Shown: piece after piece, positions 18,517-25,679 of the stretch
Layout of the letters: every line of letters begins with the position of its first letter
How positions within the stretch are numbered: the stretch's first letter is position 1
Source: an uncultured Phycisphaerae bacterium
GTDB lineage: Bacteria > Planctomycetota > Phycisphaerae > UBA1845 > PWPN01
Length of the DNA stretch: 63,211 nt
Assembly (NCBI GenBank): GCA_938005315.1
Contig: CALLOB010000016.1
Location: 1-63,211 of the forward strand
Direction: 5' to 3'
The notes under the pieces: generated by a model
The model's database searches: none
Told to the model about the DNA's origin: nothing
Seen by the model: the letters and a program-made list of their open reading frames with translations, nothing else
Translations under genes and position numbers: made by a program

Positions 18517-19677
18517 ATGATCATCCTGGTGGCCAACATCGGCAGCACGTCGTTCAAGTTCCGGCTCTTCGACATGGCCGACGAGCGGGAACTGGCCCGC
18601 GGCGGCGCCGAACGGATCGGCGGCGAGAACGCCGCGGTGCGGGTCGGCGACCGGACCTGGTCCGGCCCGCTGGCCGATCACGGCCAGGCGATCGACCGCT
18701 GCCTGGAGCTGCTTCCGGACCCGGGCGTGCGGGTGGACGCGATCGGTTTCAAGGCGGTGCACGGCGGGCCGATCTCCGGGGCGGTGCGGGTGGACGAGTC
18801 GGTGATCCGGACGATGACCGAGTTCTTCGACATCGCTCCGGCGCACAACCCGCCCTACGTCGCGGCGATGAAGGCCTTCGCCGCCCGGCTGCCGCAGGTT
18901 CCCCAGGTGGCGGCCTTCGAGACCGCCTTCCATCAGACCATTCCGGCCTCGCGCACGACCTACGCGATTCCCTGGGAGTGGACCGAGGCGGGCGTGCGGC
19001 GGTACGGTTTCCACGGAGCCAGTCACCGCTACATCGCGACGCGCTCGGCGGAGCTGCTGGGTCGGGGCGACCTGCGGGTGATCTCCTGCCACGTCGGCGG
19101 CAGCAGTTCGATCTGCGCGATCGAGTCCGGCCGCAGCGTGGCCAACAGCTTCGGCACCACGCCGCAGTCGGGTCTGCCGCACAACAATCGCGTGGGGGAT
19201 TTCGACCCCTACGCGCTGCTGAAGGCCCTGCCGCGCTTCGGGCTGACGTTCGAGCAGGCCCTGGCGGAGATGGCCAGGAAAGGCGGGCTGCTGGGCATCA
19301 GCGGGGTGAGCAACGATCACCGCGACGTCGAGCAGGCCGCGGCGGCCGGCAACGCGCGGGCCCGGCTGGCCTGCGAGGTGCTGGTCGAGGCGGTGCGGCA
19401 TTACGTCGGGGCCTATCTGGCGGTGCTCAACGGCGCCGACCTGCTGGTCTTCACCGGCGGGATCGGCGAGAACGGGGTCGCCTTCCGCGAGCAGGTCTGC
19501 GCTCGCATGGACTACGCGGGCCTGCGTCTGGATCCCGCGCGGAACGCGGTGCGCGGGCGGGAGGCGGTGATTTCGTCGGACGATTCCCGGGTGAAGATCA
19601 TGGTGATCCCGACGAACGAGGAGCTGATCGTCGCGCGGCAGACGCGCGACGTGCTGCAGGGTGCGCCGCGGGGATGA
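18517..19677 (+). CDS. BMC-associated acetate/propionate-kinase family acyl kinase
   Basis: A 386-residue ASKHA-fold kinase that would convert the PduL acyl-phosphate to free acid with ATP formation. Recognisable are VANIGSTSFKF, VHGG, RYGFHGASH (H166), FTGGIGEN and TNEEL. Compared from memory with Methanosarcina AckA, three active-site positions differ: R91 is K79, D148 is E135 (AFETAFH) and N211 is G195 (CHVGGSSS). The R241 equivalent, R225, is kept. A changed acyl pocket, perhaps for lactyl-phosphate, is inferred. Loss of activity is possible but less likely given the operon. Confidence 0.88.
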   Translation: MIILVANIGSTSFKFRLFDMADERELARGGAERIGGENAAVRVGDRTWSGPLADHGQAIDRCLELLPDPGVRVDAIGFKAVHGGPISGAVRVDESVIRTMTEFFDIAPAHNPPYVAAMKAFAARLPQVPQVAAFETAFHQTIPASRTTYAIPWEWTEAGVRRYGFHGASHRYIATRSAELLGRGDLRVISCHVGGSSSICAIESGRSVANSFGTTPQSGLPHNNRVGDFDPYALLKALPRFGLTFEQALAEMARKGGLLGISGVSNDHRDVEQAAAAGNARARLACEVLVEAVRHYVGAYLAVLNGADLLVFTGGIGENGVAFREQVCARMDYAGLRLDPARNAVRGREAVISSDDSRVKIMVIPTNEELIVARQTRDVLQGAPRG

Positions 19678-19737
19678 GACGGCGCGCCGGCCGCGGGGGC
19701 CCGCGCGGCGGGTCCGGCGGAATCCGGTGGACGTGAA

Positions 19738-19753
19738 CGGGCCGGCAGGCCCG
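19738..19753 (+). other. GC-rich hairpin before the third BMC-H gene
   Basis: CGGGCC (19738-19743) pairs with GGCCCG (19748-19753) around a 4-nt GGCA loop, about 27 nt before the start codon. It resembles the hairpin at 18137. Confidence 0.35.
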
Positions 19754-19780
19754 CATTCAAGAAGACAGGAGTGACTGAAC

Positions 19781-20056
19781 ATGGCCCAGATGGCTTTGGG
19801 ACTGATCGAGACCCGCGGCATGGTGGCGCTGGTCGAGGCGACGGACGCGGCGTTGAAGGCGGCCAACGTGAGCTACAGGGGCTGGAAGCAGGTGGGCTCG
19901 GCCCTGGTCACGGTGGTGCTGGAAGGCGACGTGGCGGCGGTCAAGGCGGCGGTGGACGCCGGGGCCGCGGCTGCGGCCAAGGTCGGCGAAGTGGTCAGCG
20001 TGGACGTGATCGCCCGGCCGCACGGCGACGTGGCCAAGATGCTGCCGACCAAGTGA
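19781..20056 (+). CDS. BMC-H hexameric shell protein, pore loop GSA
   Basis: The third shell hexamer of the locus (91 residues): [20 protein letters not shown], then [20 protein letters not shown] and [18 protein letters not shown]. The pore loop is QVGSALVT (S40, A41), distinct from the Arg and Gly pores of the other two. The Shine-Dalgarno is ACAGGAG. It lies between ackA and the first pentamer gene, with 94-103 nt spacers on either side, longer than those between the enzyme genes. Confidence 0.97.
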   Translation: MAQMALGLIETRGMVALVEATDAALKAANVSYRGWKQVGSALVTVVLEGDVAAVKAAVDAGAAAAAKVGEVVSVDVIARPHGDVAKMLPTK

Positions 20057-20150
20057 CGGCCTTCGGGTCCGGCGGCGCGGGCGTGAGGGTTTTCCCGGCC
20101 ATCCGGGGGCACGCGCGCGGTTCGAAAGCCGGCCATGCGGAGGAAGGACC

Positions 20151-20462
20151 ATGTTCATCGGCAGAGTGACCGGGACGGTGGTGGCGACGCAGAAAGTGCC
20201 CAGCGTGGCCGGCAAGAAGCTGCTGCTGGTGCAGGCCCTGACGATCAAGGGCGAGGGCCCCGGCGTCCTGACGGACACGGGTCGCTCGGCTGTGGCCGTG
20301 GACACGGTGGGCGCCGGCGAGGGCGAGATCGTGATCGTCACCCAGGGCAGTTCGGCCCGGCTGACGGACATGACCCAGAAGGTTCCGACCGACGCGGTGA
20401 TCGTGGGGATCGTGGACGCGATCCAGGTGGGCGGAACGCAGGTGTACGCCAAGCGGGACTGA
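20151..20462 (+). CDS. BMC-P (EutN/CcmL) pentameric shell vertex protein 1
   Basis: A 103-residue EutN/CcmL-fold vertex protein: MFIGRVTGTVVATQK, GKKLLLVQAL, AVAVDTVGAGEGEIVIVTQGSSAR and the final PTDAVIVGIVDAIQVGG are all family positions. Pentamers cap the vertices of the polyhedral shell. It is the most canonical of the three BMC-P proteins here. It lies 49 nt before the aldehyde dehydrogenase. Confidence 0.97.
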   Translation: MFIGRVTGTVVATQKVPSVAGKKLLLVQALTIKGEGPGVLTDTGRSAVAVDTVGAGEGEIVIVTQGSSARLTDMTQKVPTDAVIVGIVDAIQVGGTQVYAKRD

Positions 20463-20511
20463 CGCGGAATCGCGCGCCGGACAGCCGGACGCGTGACGGG
20501 AGCGACGGACG

Positions 20512-21951
20512 ATGAGCGCGACGTTGAACGAGGCGTTGATTCGCGACGTGGTGGCCGAGGTGCTCGGTCGGCTGGGAGGCAACGGGTCGTCGCCGGCGGC
20601 GGTGGCGCCCCCGGCGGCCCGGGGCGGCGCCGACGGGCTGTTCGGCGACGTGAACGCGGCGGTGGCGGCCGCCAAGGTCGCCCAGAAACGGCTGGTGGCG
20701 GCGGGGCTGGAGAGGCGCGCCGCGGCCGTGCAGTGCATCCGCGACATCGTCATCCAGCAGGCCGAGGAGCTCGGCCGGCTCGAGCTGGAGGAGACGAAGA
20801 TCGGCCGGCTGGACCACAAGATCGAGAAACTGCTGGTCTGCGGGCGGGCGACGCCGGGCATGGAGTTCCTGACGACCGAGGCGGTCAGCGGCGATCACGG
20901 CCTGTGCGTGACCGAGCATGCCCCGTGGGGCGTGCTGGGGGTGATCACGCCGGTGACGCACTCGGTGCCGACGCTGGCCTGCAACGCGATCATGATGATC
21001 GCGGCGGGCAACACGCTGGTGGTCAATCCGCACCCCTCCGGAGCGAAGGTCGCGGCCCTGGCGACGCAGCGCTTCAACCGGGCGATCCGGGAGAAGACCG
21101 GCCTGGAGGACCTGATCTGCCTGATCGAAAAGCCCACGCTGCAGACCGCCGACGAGATCTTCAAGCACCCCGACGTGGCCATGCTGGTGGTCACCGGCGG
21201 GCCGGGGGTCGCCCAGGCGGCCATGGCCAGCCGCAAGAAGGCCATCGTGGCCGGTCCGGGCAACCCGCCGGTGGTGGTGGACGAGACGGCGGACATCGAG
21301 AAGGCCGCCGCGGGAATCATCAAGGGCGCGGCCTACGACAACAACCTGCTGTGCATCGGCGAGAAGGAGGTGTTCGTCGTCGCGGCGGTGGCCGACCGGC
21401 TGCTGGAGGCCATGGGTCGGCACGGCGGATTCCGGCTGACCGGCGACCAGGCCCGGGCCCTGGCCAGGGCGGCCCTGCACCAGGACGAGAAGAGCGGGCA
21501 CTGGGTGGCCAACAAGGAGTTCGTCGGGAAGGATCCGCCGGTGCTGGCCGCGGCCGTCGGGTTGAGCATTCCGGCGGGCGTGCAGTGCCTCTACGGGGAG
21601 GTGGATATCGACAGCCCCTGGCTGCCGTGCGAGCAGATGATGCCGTTCCTGCCGGTGGTGCGGGTGCGGGACGTCGACGAGGCCATCGCGATGGCGGTGA
21701 AGTTCGAGCACGGTTTCGGCCACACGGCGATCATCTGGTCCCAGAGCGTCGATCACATGACCCGGATGGGCAAGGCGGTGAACACGACGCTGTTCATCAA
21801 GAACGGGCCGTGCATGGCCGGCCTGGGCGCCGGGGGCGAGGGTTTCTCGAGCTTCAGTATCGCCACGCCGACCGGCGAGGGGGTCACCAGTCCGCTGTCG
21901 TTCACGCGCGTGCGGCGCTGCGTGATGGTCGACAATCTCCGCATCCTCTGA
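20512..21951 (+). CDS. CoA-acylating aldehyde dehydrogenase (PduP type)
   Basis: Oxidises an aldehyde to acyl-CoA with NAD+ inside the shell; here probably L-lactaldehyde to lactyl-CoA. The 479-residue protein has catalytic C281 in NNLLCIGEKE and the NAD-binding VTGGPGVAQAAM and AGPGNPPVVVDETAD segments. The N-terminal helix LNEALIRDVVAEVLGRLGG (about 4-22), joined by an Ala/Pro/Gly linker, is a typical encapsulation peptide. ATG 20512 keeps that helix. This is the locus's signature core enzyme together with the class II aldolase. Confidence 0.95.
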   Translation: MSATLNEALIRDVVAEVLGRLGGNGSSPAAVAPPAARGGADGLFGDVNAAVAAAKVAQKRLVAAGLERRAAAVQCIRDIVIQQAEELGRLELEETKIGRLDHKIEKLLVCGRATPGMEFLTTEAVSGDHGLCVTEHAPWGVLGVITPVTHSVPTLACNAIMMIAAGNTLVVNPHPSGAKVAALATQRFNRAIREKTGLEDLICLIEKPTLQTADEIFKHPDVAMLVVTGGPGVAQAAMASRKKAIVAGPGNPPVVVDETADIEKAAAGIIKGAAYDNNLLCIGEKEVFVVAAVADRLLEAMGRHGGFRLTGDQARALARAALHQDEKSGHWVANKEFVGKDPPVLAAAVGLSIPAGVQCLYGEVDIDSPWLPCEQMMPFLPVVRVRDVDEAIAMAVKFEHGFGHTAIIWSQSVDHMTRMGKAVNTTLFIKNGPCMAGLGAGGEGFSSFSIATPTGEGVTSPLSFTRVRRCVMVDNLRIL

Positions 21952-21993
21952 GCGGGGTTCGAAGGCGAGTCGACCGGTCGTCGGAGAGGCCTC

Positions 21994-22266
21994 ATGGTCC
22001 TGGGCAGAGTGGTCGGCAAGGCGATTTCGATGGCCCGGCATCCGTCGCTGGCGGCGACGCGGATGCTGGTGGTCGAGCCGATCGCCGCGGCCTCGGACGA
22101 TCCGGTGCTGTGCCTGGACGAACTGGGAGCCCGGGCCGGGGACGTGGTGGTGATGAGCAACGACGGGCTCTATGCCCGCGAGATGGTGCACGACGGGACC
22201 TCGCCGGCGAGGTGGTGGGTGATGGCGATCATCGACGACCCCGGCGAGGTGGTGGCCCGGGCCTGA
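21994..22266 (+). CDS. BMC-P (EutN/CcmL) pentameric shell vertex protein 2
   Basis: A 90-residue EutN-type protein: MVLGRVVGKAISMARHPSLA, MLVVEPI and DVVVMSNDGLYAREMV align with the family. The C-terminus (WWVMAIIDDPGEVV) retains the valine/isoleucine strand. It is more divergent than the 20151 protein and probably gives vertices of different composition. Preceded by GGAGAGG. Planctomycete BMC loci are known to carry several BMC-P copies. Confidence 0.93.
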   Translation: MVLGRVVGKAISMARHPSLAATRMLVVEPIAAASDDPVLCLDELGARAGDVVVMSNDGLYAREMVHDGTSPARWWVMAIIDDPGEVVARA

Positions 22267-22308
22267 TTCTTTCGGCGGCGCGACGCGGCGAAGGTGGAGC
22301 GACGGGCG

Positions 22309-22914
22309 ATGAGCCGGCCGGTGGTGACGGCGATCATGCTGAACGACCTGCTGCGGGCGGGTGCCGAGATCCGGCTGTCGCGCGGCGCGCTGCTGACCCC
22401 GGCGGCGAAGGACTGGCTCAAGGAGCACGCCGTTCCGGTCACCTGGGAGGAGCCCGGGCGCTGCGAGGCGACGCTGGCGGCGGTGCTGGACCCGCAGTTG
22501 CGGGAGCTGCGGGCCCTGCGGGCGATGCTCGACCGTCGCGGGGGCCTGGCGGAGGTCATCGAGCCCGTCGGCGGGCCCGGCGGGCTGGTGCCGGCAGTGC
22601 GGCGGCTGTGCGGCAAGATCGCCCGCGGCGAGGTGCTCAAGGGTGTGGTCTTCGCCGCGGACGGCGCGGTGCCCGTCTGCGTGGCCAACAAGCACAACCG
22701 CGTGCGTGCCGCTCTGGGGACCGACCTGCTGGCGGTCGAGGAGGCCTGCCGGCAGCTGGGGATCAACGTGCTGGTCATCGAGTACGACCGGCAGACGACG
22801 TTCCAGATGCGGCAGATGATCGACCGGCTGATGCGCGGTCCGACCAGCGCCCGCCCGGAACTGGCCGCGAGCCTCGAGGTCATCGAGCAGGGGGGCGGAC
22901 GTGCGGATTGGTAA
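22309..22914 (+). CDS. RpiB/LacAB-like protein of the BMC operon
   Basis: A 201-residue protein. The C-terminal half (about 105-185) resembles sugar-phosphate isomerases of the RpiB/LacAB family: GVVFAADGAVPVCVANKHNR followed by RAALGTDLLAVEEACRQLG and INVLVIEY. The usual catalytic GTGIG stretch is replaced by AADGA, so isomerase activity is doubtful. The N-terminal part has LLTPAAKDWLKEHAVPV, similar to a motif seen in other BMC-associated proteins such as EutT. ATG 22309 is preferred over GTG 22294 because GGTGGAG lies about 9 nt upstream. The 3' end overlaps the next gene by 14 nt. Function unknown. Confidence 0.7.
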   Translation: MSRPVVTAIMLNDLLRAGAEIRLSRGALLTPAAKDWLKEHAVPVTWEEPGRCEATLAAVLDPQLRELRALRAMLDRRGGLAEVIEPVGGPGGLVPAVRRLCGKIARGEVLKGVVFAADGAVPVCVANKHNRVRAALGTDLLAVEEACRQLGINVLVIEYDRQTTFQMRQMIDRLMRGPTSARPELAASLEVIEQGGGRADW

Positions 22915-23185
22915 GGTGATCGGGAATCTGACGCTTTGCGTGGCCGACCCCGGACTCAAGGGCGGGCGGATGATCCTGGTGCAGCCGGACGACCCGGCCA
23001 CGCTGCGCAGCGGGGAGCTCGGCCGCGGGGAGACGGTGGTCTGCTACGACGGCGTGGGGGCGCGTTTCGGCGACGCGGTCGGGATCAGCGAGGGCCGGGA
23101 GGCGGCCATGCCCTTCCACCCGGATCCTGTGGCGATCGACGCCTACCTGGCCTGCATCCTGGAGAACGTGACGCACGACATCTGA
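22901..23185 (+). CDS. BMC-P (EutN/CcmL) pentameric shell vertex protein 3
   Basis: A 94-residue EutN-type vertex protein starting at GTG 22901 inside the end of the RpiB-like gene, with the Shine-Dalgarno GGGGGCGG. MRIGKVIGNLTLCVADPGLKG, RMILVQPDD and TVVCYDGVGARFGDAVGISEG fit the fold. An extended tail (HPDPVAIDAYLACILENVTHDI) replaces the usual short end. Overlap suggests coupled translation with the RpiB-like protein. It lies 45 nt before the aldolase. Confidence 0.93.
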   Translation: MRIGKVIGNLTLCVADPGLKGGRMILVQPDDPATLRSGELGRGETVVCYDGVGARFGDAVGISEGREAAMPFHPDPVAIDAYLACILENVTHDI

Positions 23186-23230
23186 AGGCTCCGGCGGAGG
23201 CTCCGGCCGGCGGCGAGGCGGTGAACGACG

Positions 23231-24073
23231 ATGGTGAACGAATTCAGGATCAAGCAGGAGATCTGCGAAACCGGGCGGCGGGTCTACGAGCGGGGCTTCG
23301 TGGCCGCCAACGACGGCAACATCTCCTACCGCATCGGCGAAAATCAGGTGCTGTGTTCCCCGACGCTGGTGTCCAAGGGCTTCATGAAGCCCGACGACAT
23401 CTGCCTGGTGGACATGACCGGCAGGCAGCTCGCCGGACGGCGGAAACGCACCAGCGAGGTGCTGCTGCACCTGGAGATCTACAAGCGTGCGCCGGAGATC
23501 AAGGCGGTGGTCCACTGCCACCCGCCGCACGCCACGGCCTTCTCGGTCGCCGGCGAGGAGATCCCGACCTGCGTCCTGCCGGAGTTCGAGGTCTTCCTGG
23601 GGCCGGTGCCCACCGCGACCTACGAGACGCCCGGTGCCCAGGGCTTCGCCGACACGGTCACCCCGCACATCGGCAGGTCCAAGATCGTGGTGCTCAAGAA
23701 CCACGGCACGGTGGCCTGGGCGGACACGCTGGAGCGGGCCCTGTGGTGGACGGAGATCCTGGACGCCTACTGCCGGATCCTGCTGATCGCCAAGCAGGTC
23801 GGGCGCGTCGAGCGGCTGCCGACCCCGAAGGTCCAGGAGCTGCTGGATCTCAAGAACCGCTTCGGCATCACGGACGACCCGCGCAGCCTGCAGAGCGCCG
23901 ACCTCTGCGTGAACACCGAATGGGGCCGGGGCTTCGCGCAGCCGGACTGCGGCTGCGGCCTGCCGGCTGCGGCACAAGCCTCCGCGGCCTCCGGCGAGGT
24001 CCCGGCCGACGGCGACGAGATCGAGCGGATCGTGCAGGCGATCACCGACCGGATCATGGCCGCGATGAGGTGA
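23231..24073 (+). CDS. Class II aldolase (FucA-like) with C-terminal encapsulation peptide
   Basis: A zinc aldolase cleaving L-fuculose- or L-rhamnulose-1-phosphate to DHAP and L-lactaldehyde. Zinc and catalytic residues are visible: E76 (RTSEV), H95 and H97 (HCHPPHA) and H158 (KNHGT). The catalytic domain ends near residue 210. An Ala/Ser/Gly/Cys-rich linker follows, then the amphipathic helix DEIERIVQAITDRIMAAMR at the very end, a typical encapsulation peptide. Thus aldehyde is made inside the compartment. It is the signature of Planctomycetes/Verrucomicrobia BMCs that degrade fucose and rhamnose. Confidence 0.93.
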   Translation: MVNEFRIKQEICETGRRVYERGFVAANDGNISYRIGENQVLCSPTLVSKGFMKPDDICLVDMTGRQLAGRRKRTSEVLLHLEIYKRAPEIKAVVHCHPPHATAFSVAGEEIPTCVLPEFEVFLGPVPTATYETPGAQGFADTVTPHIGRSKIVVLKNHGTVAWADTLERALWWTEILDAYCRILLIAKQVGRVERLPTPKVQELLDLKNRFGITDDPRSLQSADLCVNTEWGRGFAQPDCGCGLPAAAQASAASGEVPADGDEIERIVQAITDRIMAAMR

Positions 24074-24077
24074 CGGC

Positions 24078-24716
24078 ATGTCGAGGCGAACCGGTTTTCG
24101 ACGGTGGCTGCCGGTCCTCGCAGGCCTGCTCGGCTGCACCGGCTGCGCGGAACGGTGGTACTACTGGACGCTGTCGGACGCCGTGGCGGAGTTTCCGCCG
24201 ATGTCGCAGCGCCGCCGGGTGCGGCAGCAGCTCGTCGAGCGGGCGGGTACGCCGTCGGATTTTCTGGCGGTGCAGGCCGGCGGCGGGCGGACGTTGCTGG
24301 TGGCGTCGCGGATCACCGACGACCCCAAGGTCGGCGATGACGAGAAAGTGCGCACCTTCGTGATCCAGCTGGACGGTCCGGCAACCAGAGGTCGCCACGA
24401 CGTCGGGCCGGACAACGGCCGGCTGCTGGAGTTCACCGTCTGGTGGCCCACGCGCACGCCCTACGTCGGCCTGGAGGGCTACGTGGACATCCTCGACGTG
24501 CGCGCCGACCGGGTGGTCGCCTACTGCGCGGTGCGGAGCATCATCGAGAAGGCTCAGTACCCCACGCGGGTGCTGCGCGGGTTCTACACCTTCAGGGTCG
24601 CCGGCGGCGCCGAGCCCGAGCTGCGTCAGGCGGGGTTGAGTTTCCAGGGCCCGTCGCCGGGTCTCGACCATCGGCCCGCGGGCCCCGCGGGCATTGCCAC
24701 GGAGCCGTCGTCATGA
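24078..24716 (+). CDS. Predicted lipoprotein of unknown function inside the BMC operon
   Basis: A 212-residue protein with a basic N-terminus, hydrophobic stretch and lipobox-like LAGLLGC ending at C20 (a second Cys at 23). It should therefore be anchored outside the cytoplasm. The mature part has no recognised domain; it contains WYYWTLSDAVAEFPP and a beta-rich centre (VRTFVIQLDGPA, YVDILDVRADRVVAYCAV). It begins 4 nt after the aldolase stop, and its TGA overlaps the next ATG, so it is co-translated with lumen enzymes. An exported protein there is unexpected. A role in sensing or uptake of the sugar is only a guess. Confidence 0.75.
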   Translation: MSRRTGFRRWLPVLAGLLGCTGCAERWYYWTLSDAVAEFPPMSQRRRVRQQLVERAGTPSDFLAVQAGGGRTLLVASRITDDPKVGDDEKVRTFVIQLDGPATRGRHDVGPDNGRLLEFTVWWPTRTPYVGLEGYVDILDVRADRVVAYCAVRSIIEKAQYPTRVLRGFYTFRVAGGAEPELRQAGLSFQGPSPGLDHRPAGPAGIATEPSS

Positions 24717-25642
24717 AGGTCGCGATCATCGGCGGGGGCGGACGGGTCGGTTCCTGCGCGGCGGCGGCGCTCCAGTGCGGCGGCGTGGTCGATGAGATCC
24801 TGCTGCAGGACGTCAACGCCGACGCCGCGGAGGGCGAGGCCCTGGACCTGATGCACGGCGCGTCGCTGGTCGCGGACCAGCGGATCCGGGCGACGACGGA
24901 TGATGCCGAGGCGGCCTCGGCCGACGTGGTCGTCATCACCGCCGGTCTGCGTCGCAAACCCGACGAAAGCCGGCTGGACCTGATCAACCGCAACGGGCGG
25001 CTTTTTCTGGAGATTCTCGGCCGGCTGAAGCAGGCGGGCCTGCGTCCGGAGGCGATCCTGCTGGTGGTGTCGAACCCGGTGGACATTCTCACCCGTCTGG
25101 CCGTCGAGCGGCTGCAGCGCTGCCCGGACCGGACCATCGGCCTGGGAACGCTGCTGGACACCGCCCGCTTCCGGTCGCTGATCGCCGCCGAGCTGAAGGT
25201 GCCGCCGACGCAGGTGCAGGCGGTGATCCTCGGCGAGCACGGCGACACCATGGTGCCGATCTGGTCCTCGGCGGCGGTCAACGGCCTGCCGCTGCTGAAG
25301 TGGCGGGGGATGAATCCGGCCCGGCAGGCCGAGCTTTTCGAGCGCACCCGCGGCAGCGGCGCGGAGGTCATCCGCCGCAAGGGCGGGGCCGGCTGGGCGG
25401 TGGGCCTGGCGATCCGCGAGGTGGTGGAAACGATCGCCCTGGACCGCCGACGCGTGCTGCCGGTCAGCACGGTGCAGCAGGGCCTGTATGACATCCGCCG
25501 CACCAGCCTGTCGGTGCCGACGATCGTCGGTCGGCAGGGGGTGGTGGCCAGAGCGGCGGTGGAGCTGTGGCCCAAGGAGCTGACGGGCCTGAAATCCTCG
25601 GCCGCGGCGCTGGATGATATCTATAACCGCGTCGCGGTGTGA
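24713..25642 (+). CDS. L-lactate/malate dehydrogenase family oxidoreductase
   Basis: A 309-residue NAD-dependent 2-hydroxyacid dehydrogenase. The Rossmann motif is VAIIGGGGRVGSC (3-15). The substrate loop GLRRKPDESR (78-87) places Arg at the position that is Gln in lactate and Arg in malate dehydrogenases. The catalytic His lies in LGEHGDTMVP (about 174). In BMC loci of this type the enzyme is thought to recycle NADH for the aldehyde dehydrogenase. The loop suggests an oxaloacetate-like substrate rather than pyruvate. No clear encapsulation helix is present. It overlaps the lipoprotein gene by 4 nt. Confidence 0.9.
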   Translation: MKVAIIGGGGRVGSCAAAALQCGGVVDEILLQDVNADAAEGEALDLMHGASLVADQRIRATTDDAEAASADVVVITAGLRRKPDESRLDLINRNGRLFLEILGRLKQAGLRPEAILLVVSNPVDILTRLAVERLQRCPDRTIGLGTLLDTARFRSLIAAELKVPPTQVQAVILGEHGDTMVPIWSSAAVNGLPLLKWRGMNPARQAELFERTRGSGAEVIRRKGGAGWAVGLAIREVVETIALDRRRVLPVSTVQQGLYDIRRTSLSVPTIVGRQGVVARAAVELWPKELTGLKSSAAALDDIYNRVAV

Positions 25643-25679
25643 CGGAGCTTTCACGGGCCCGGCCGAAGAGGAACCGGAC

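Noticed and set aside
20338..23001. An 887-codon minus-strand frame opposite the BMC aldehyde dehydrogenase and vertex genes
   Set aside because: Antisense shadow: the plus-strand genes are unambiguous and the product is His/Arg/Gly-rich without motifs.
22901..23185. The third EutN-type gene as a BMC-T (trimeric tandem) shell protein
   Set aside because: It is only 94 residues and has the EutN/CcmL fold pattern; no tandem BMC domain exists in the locus.
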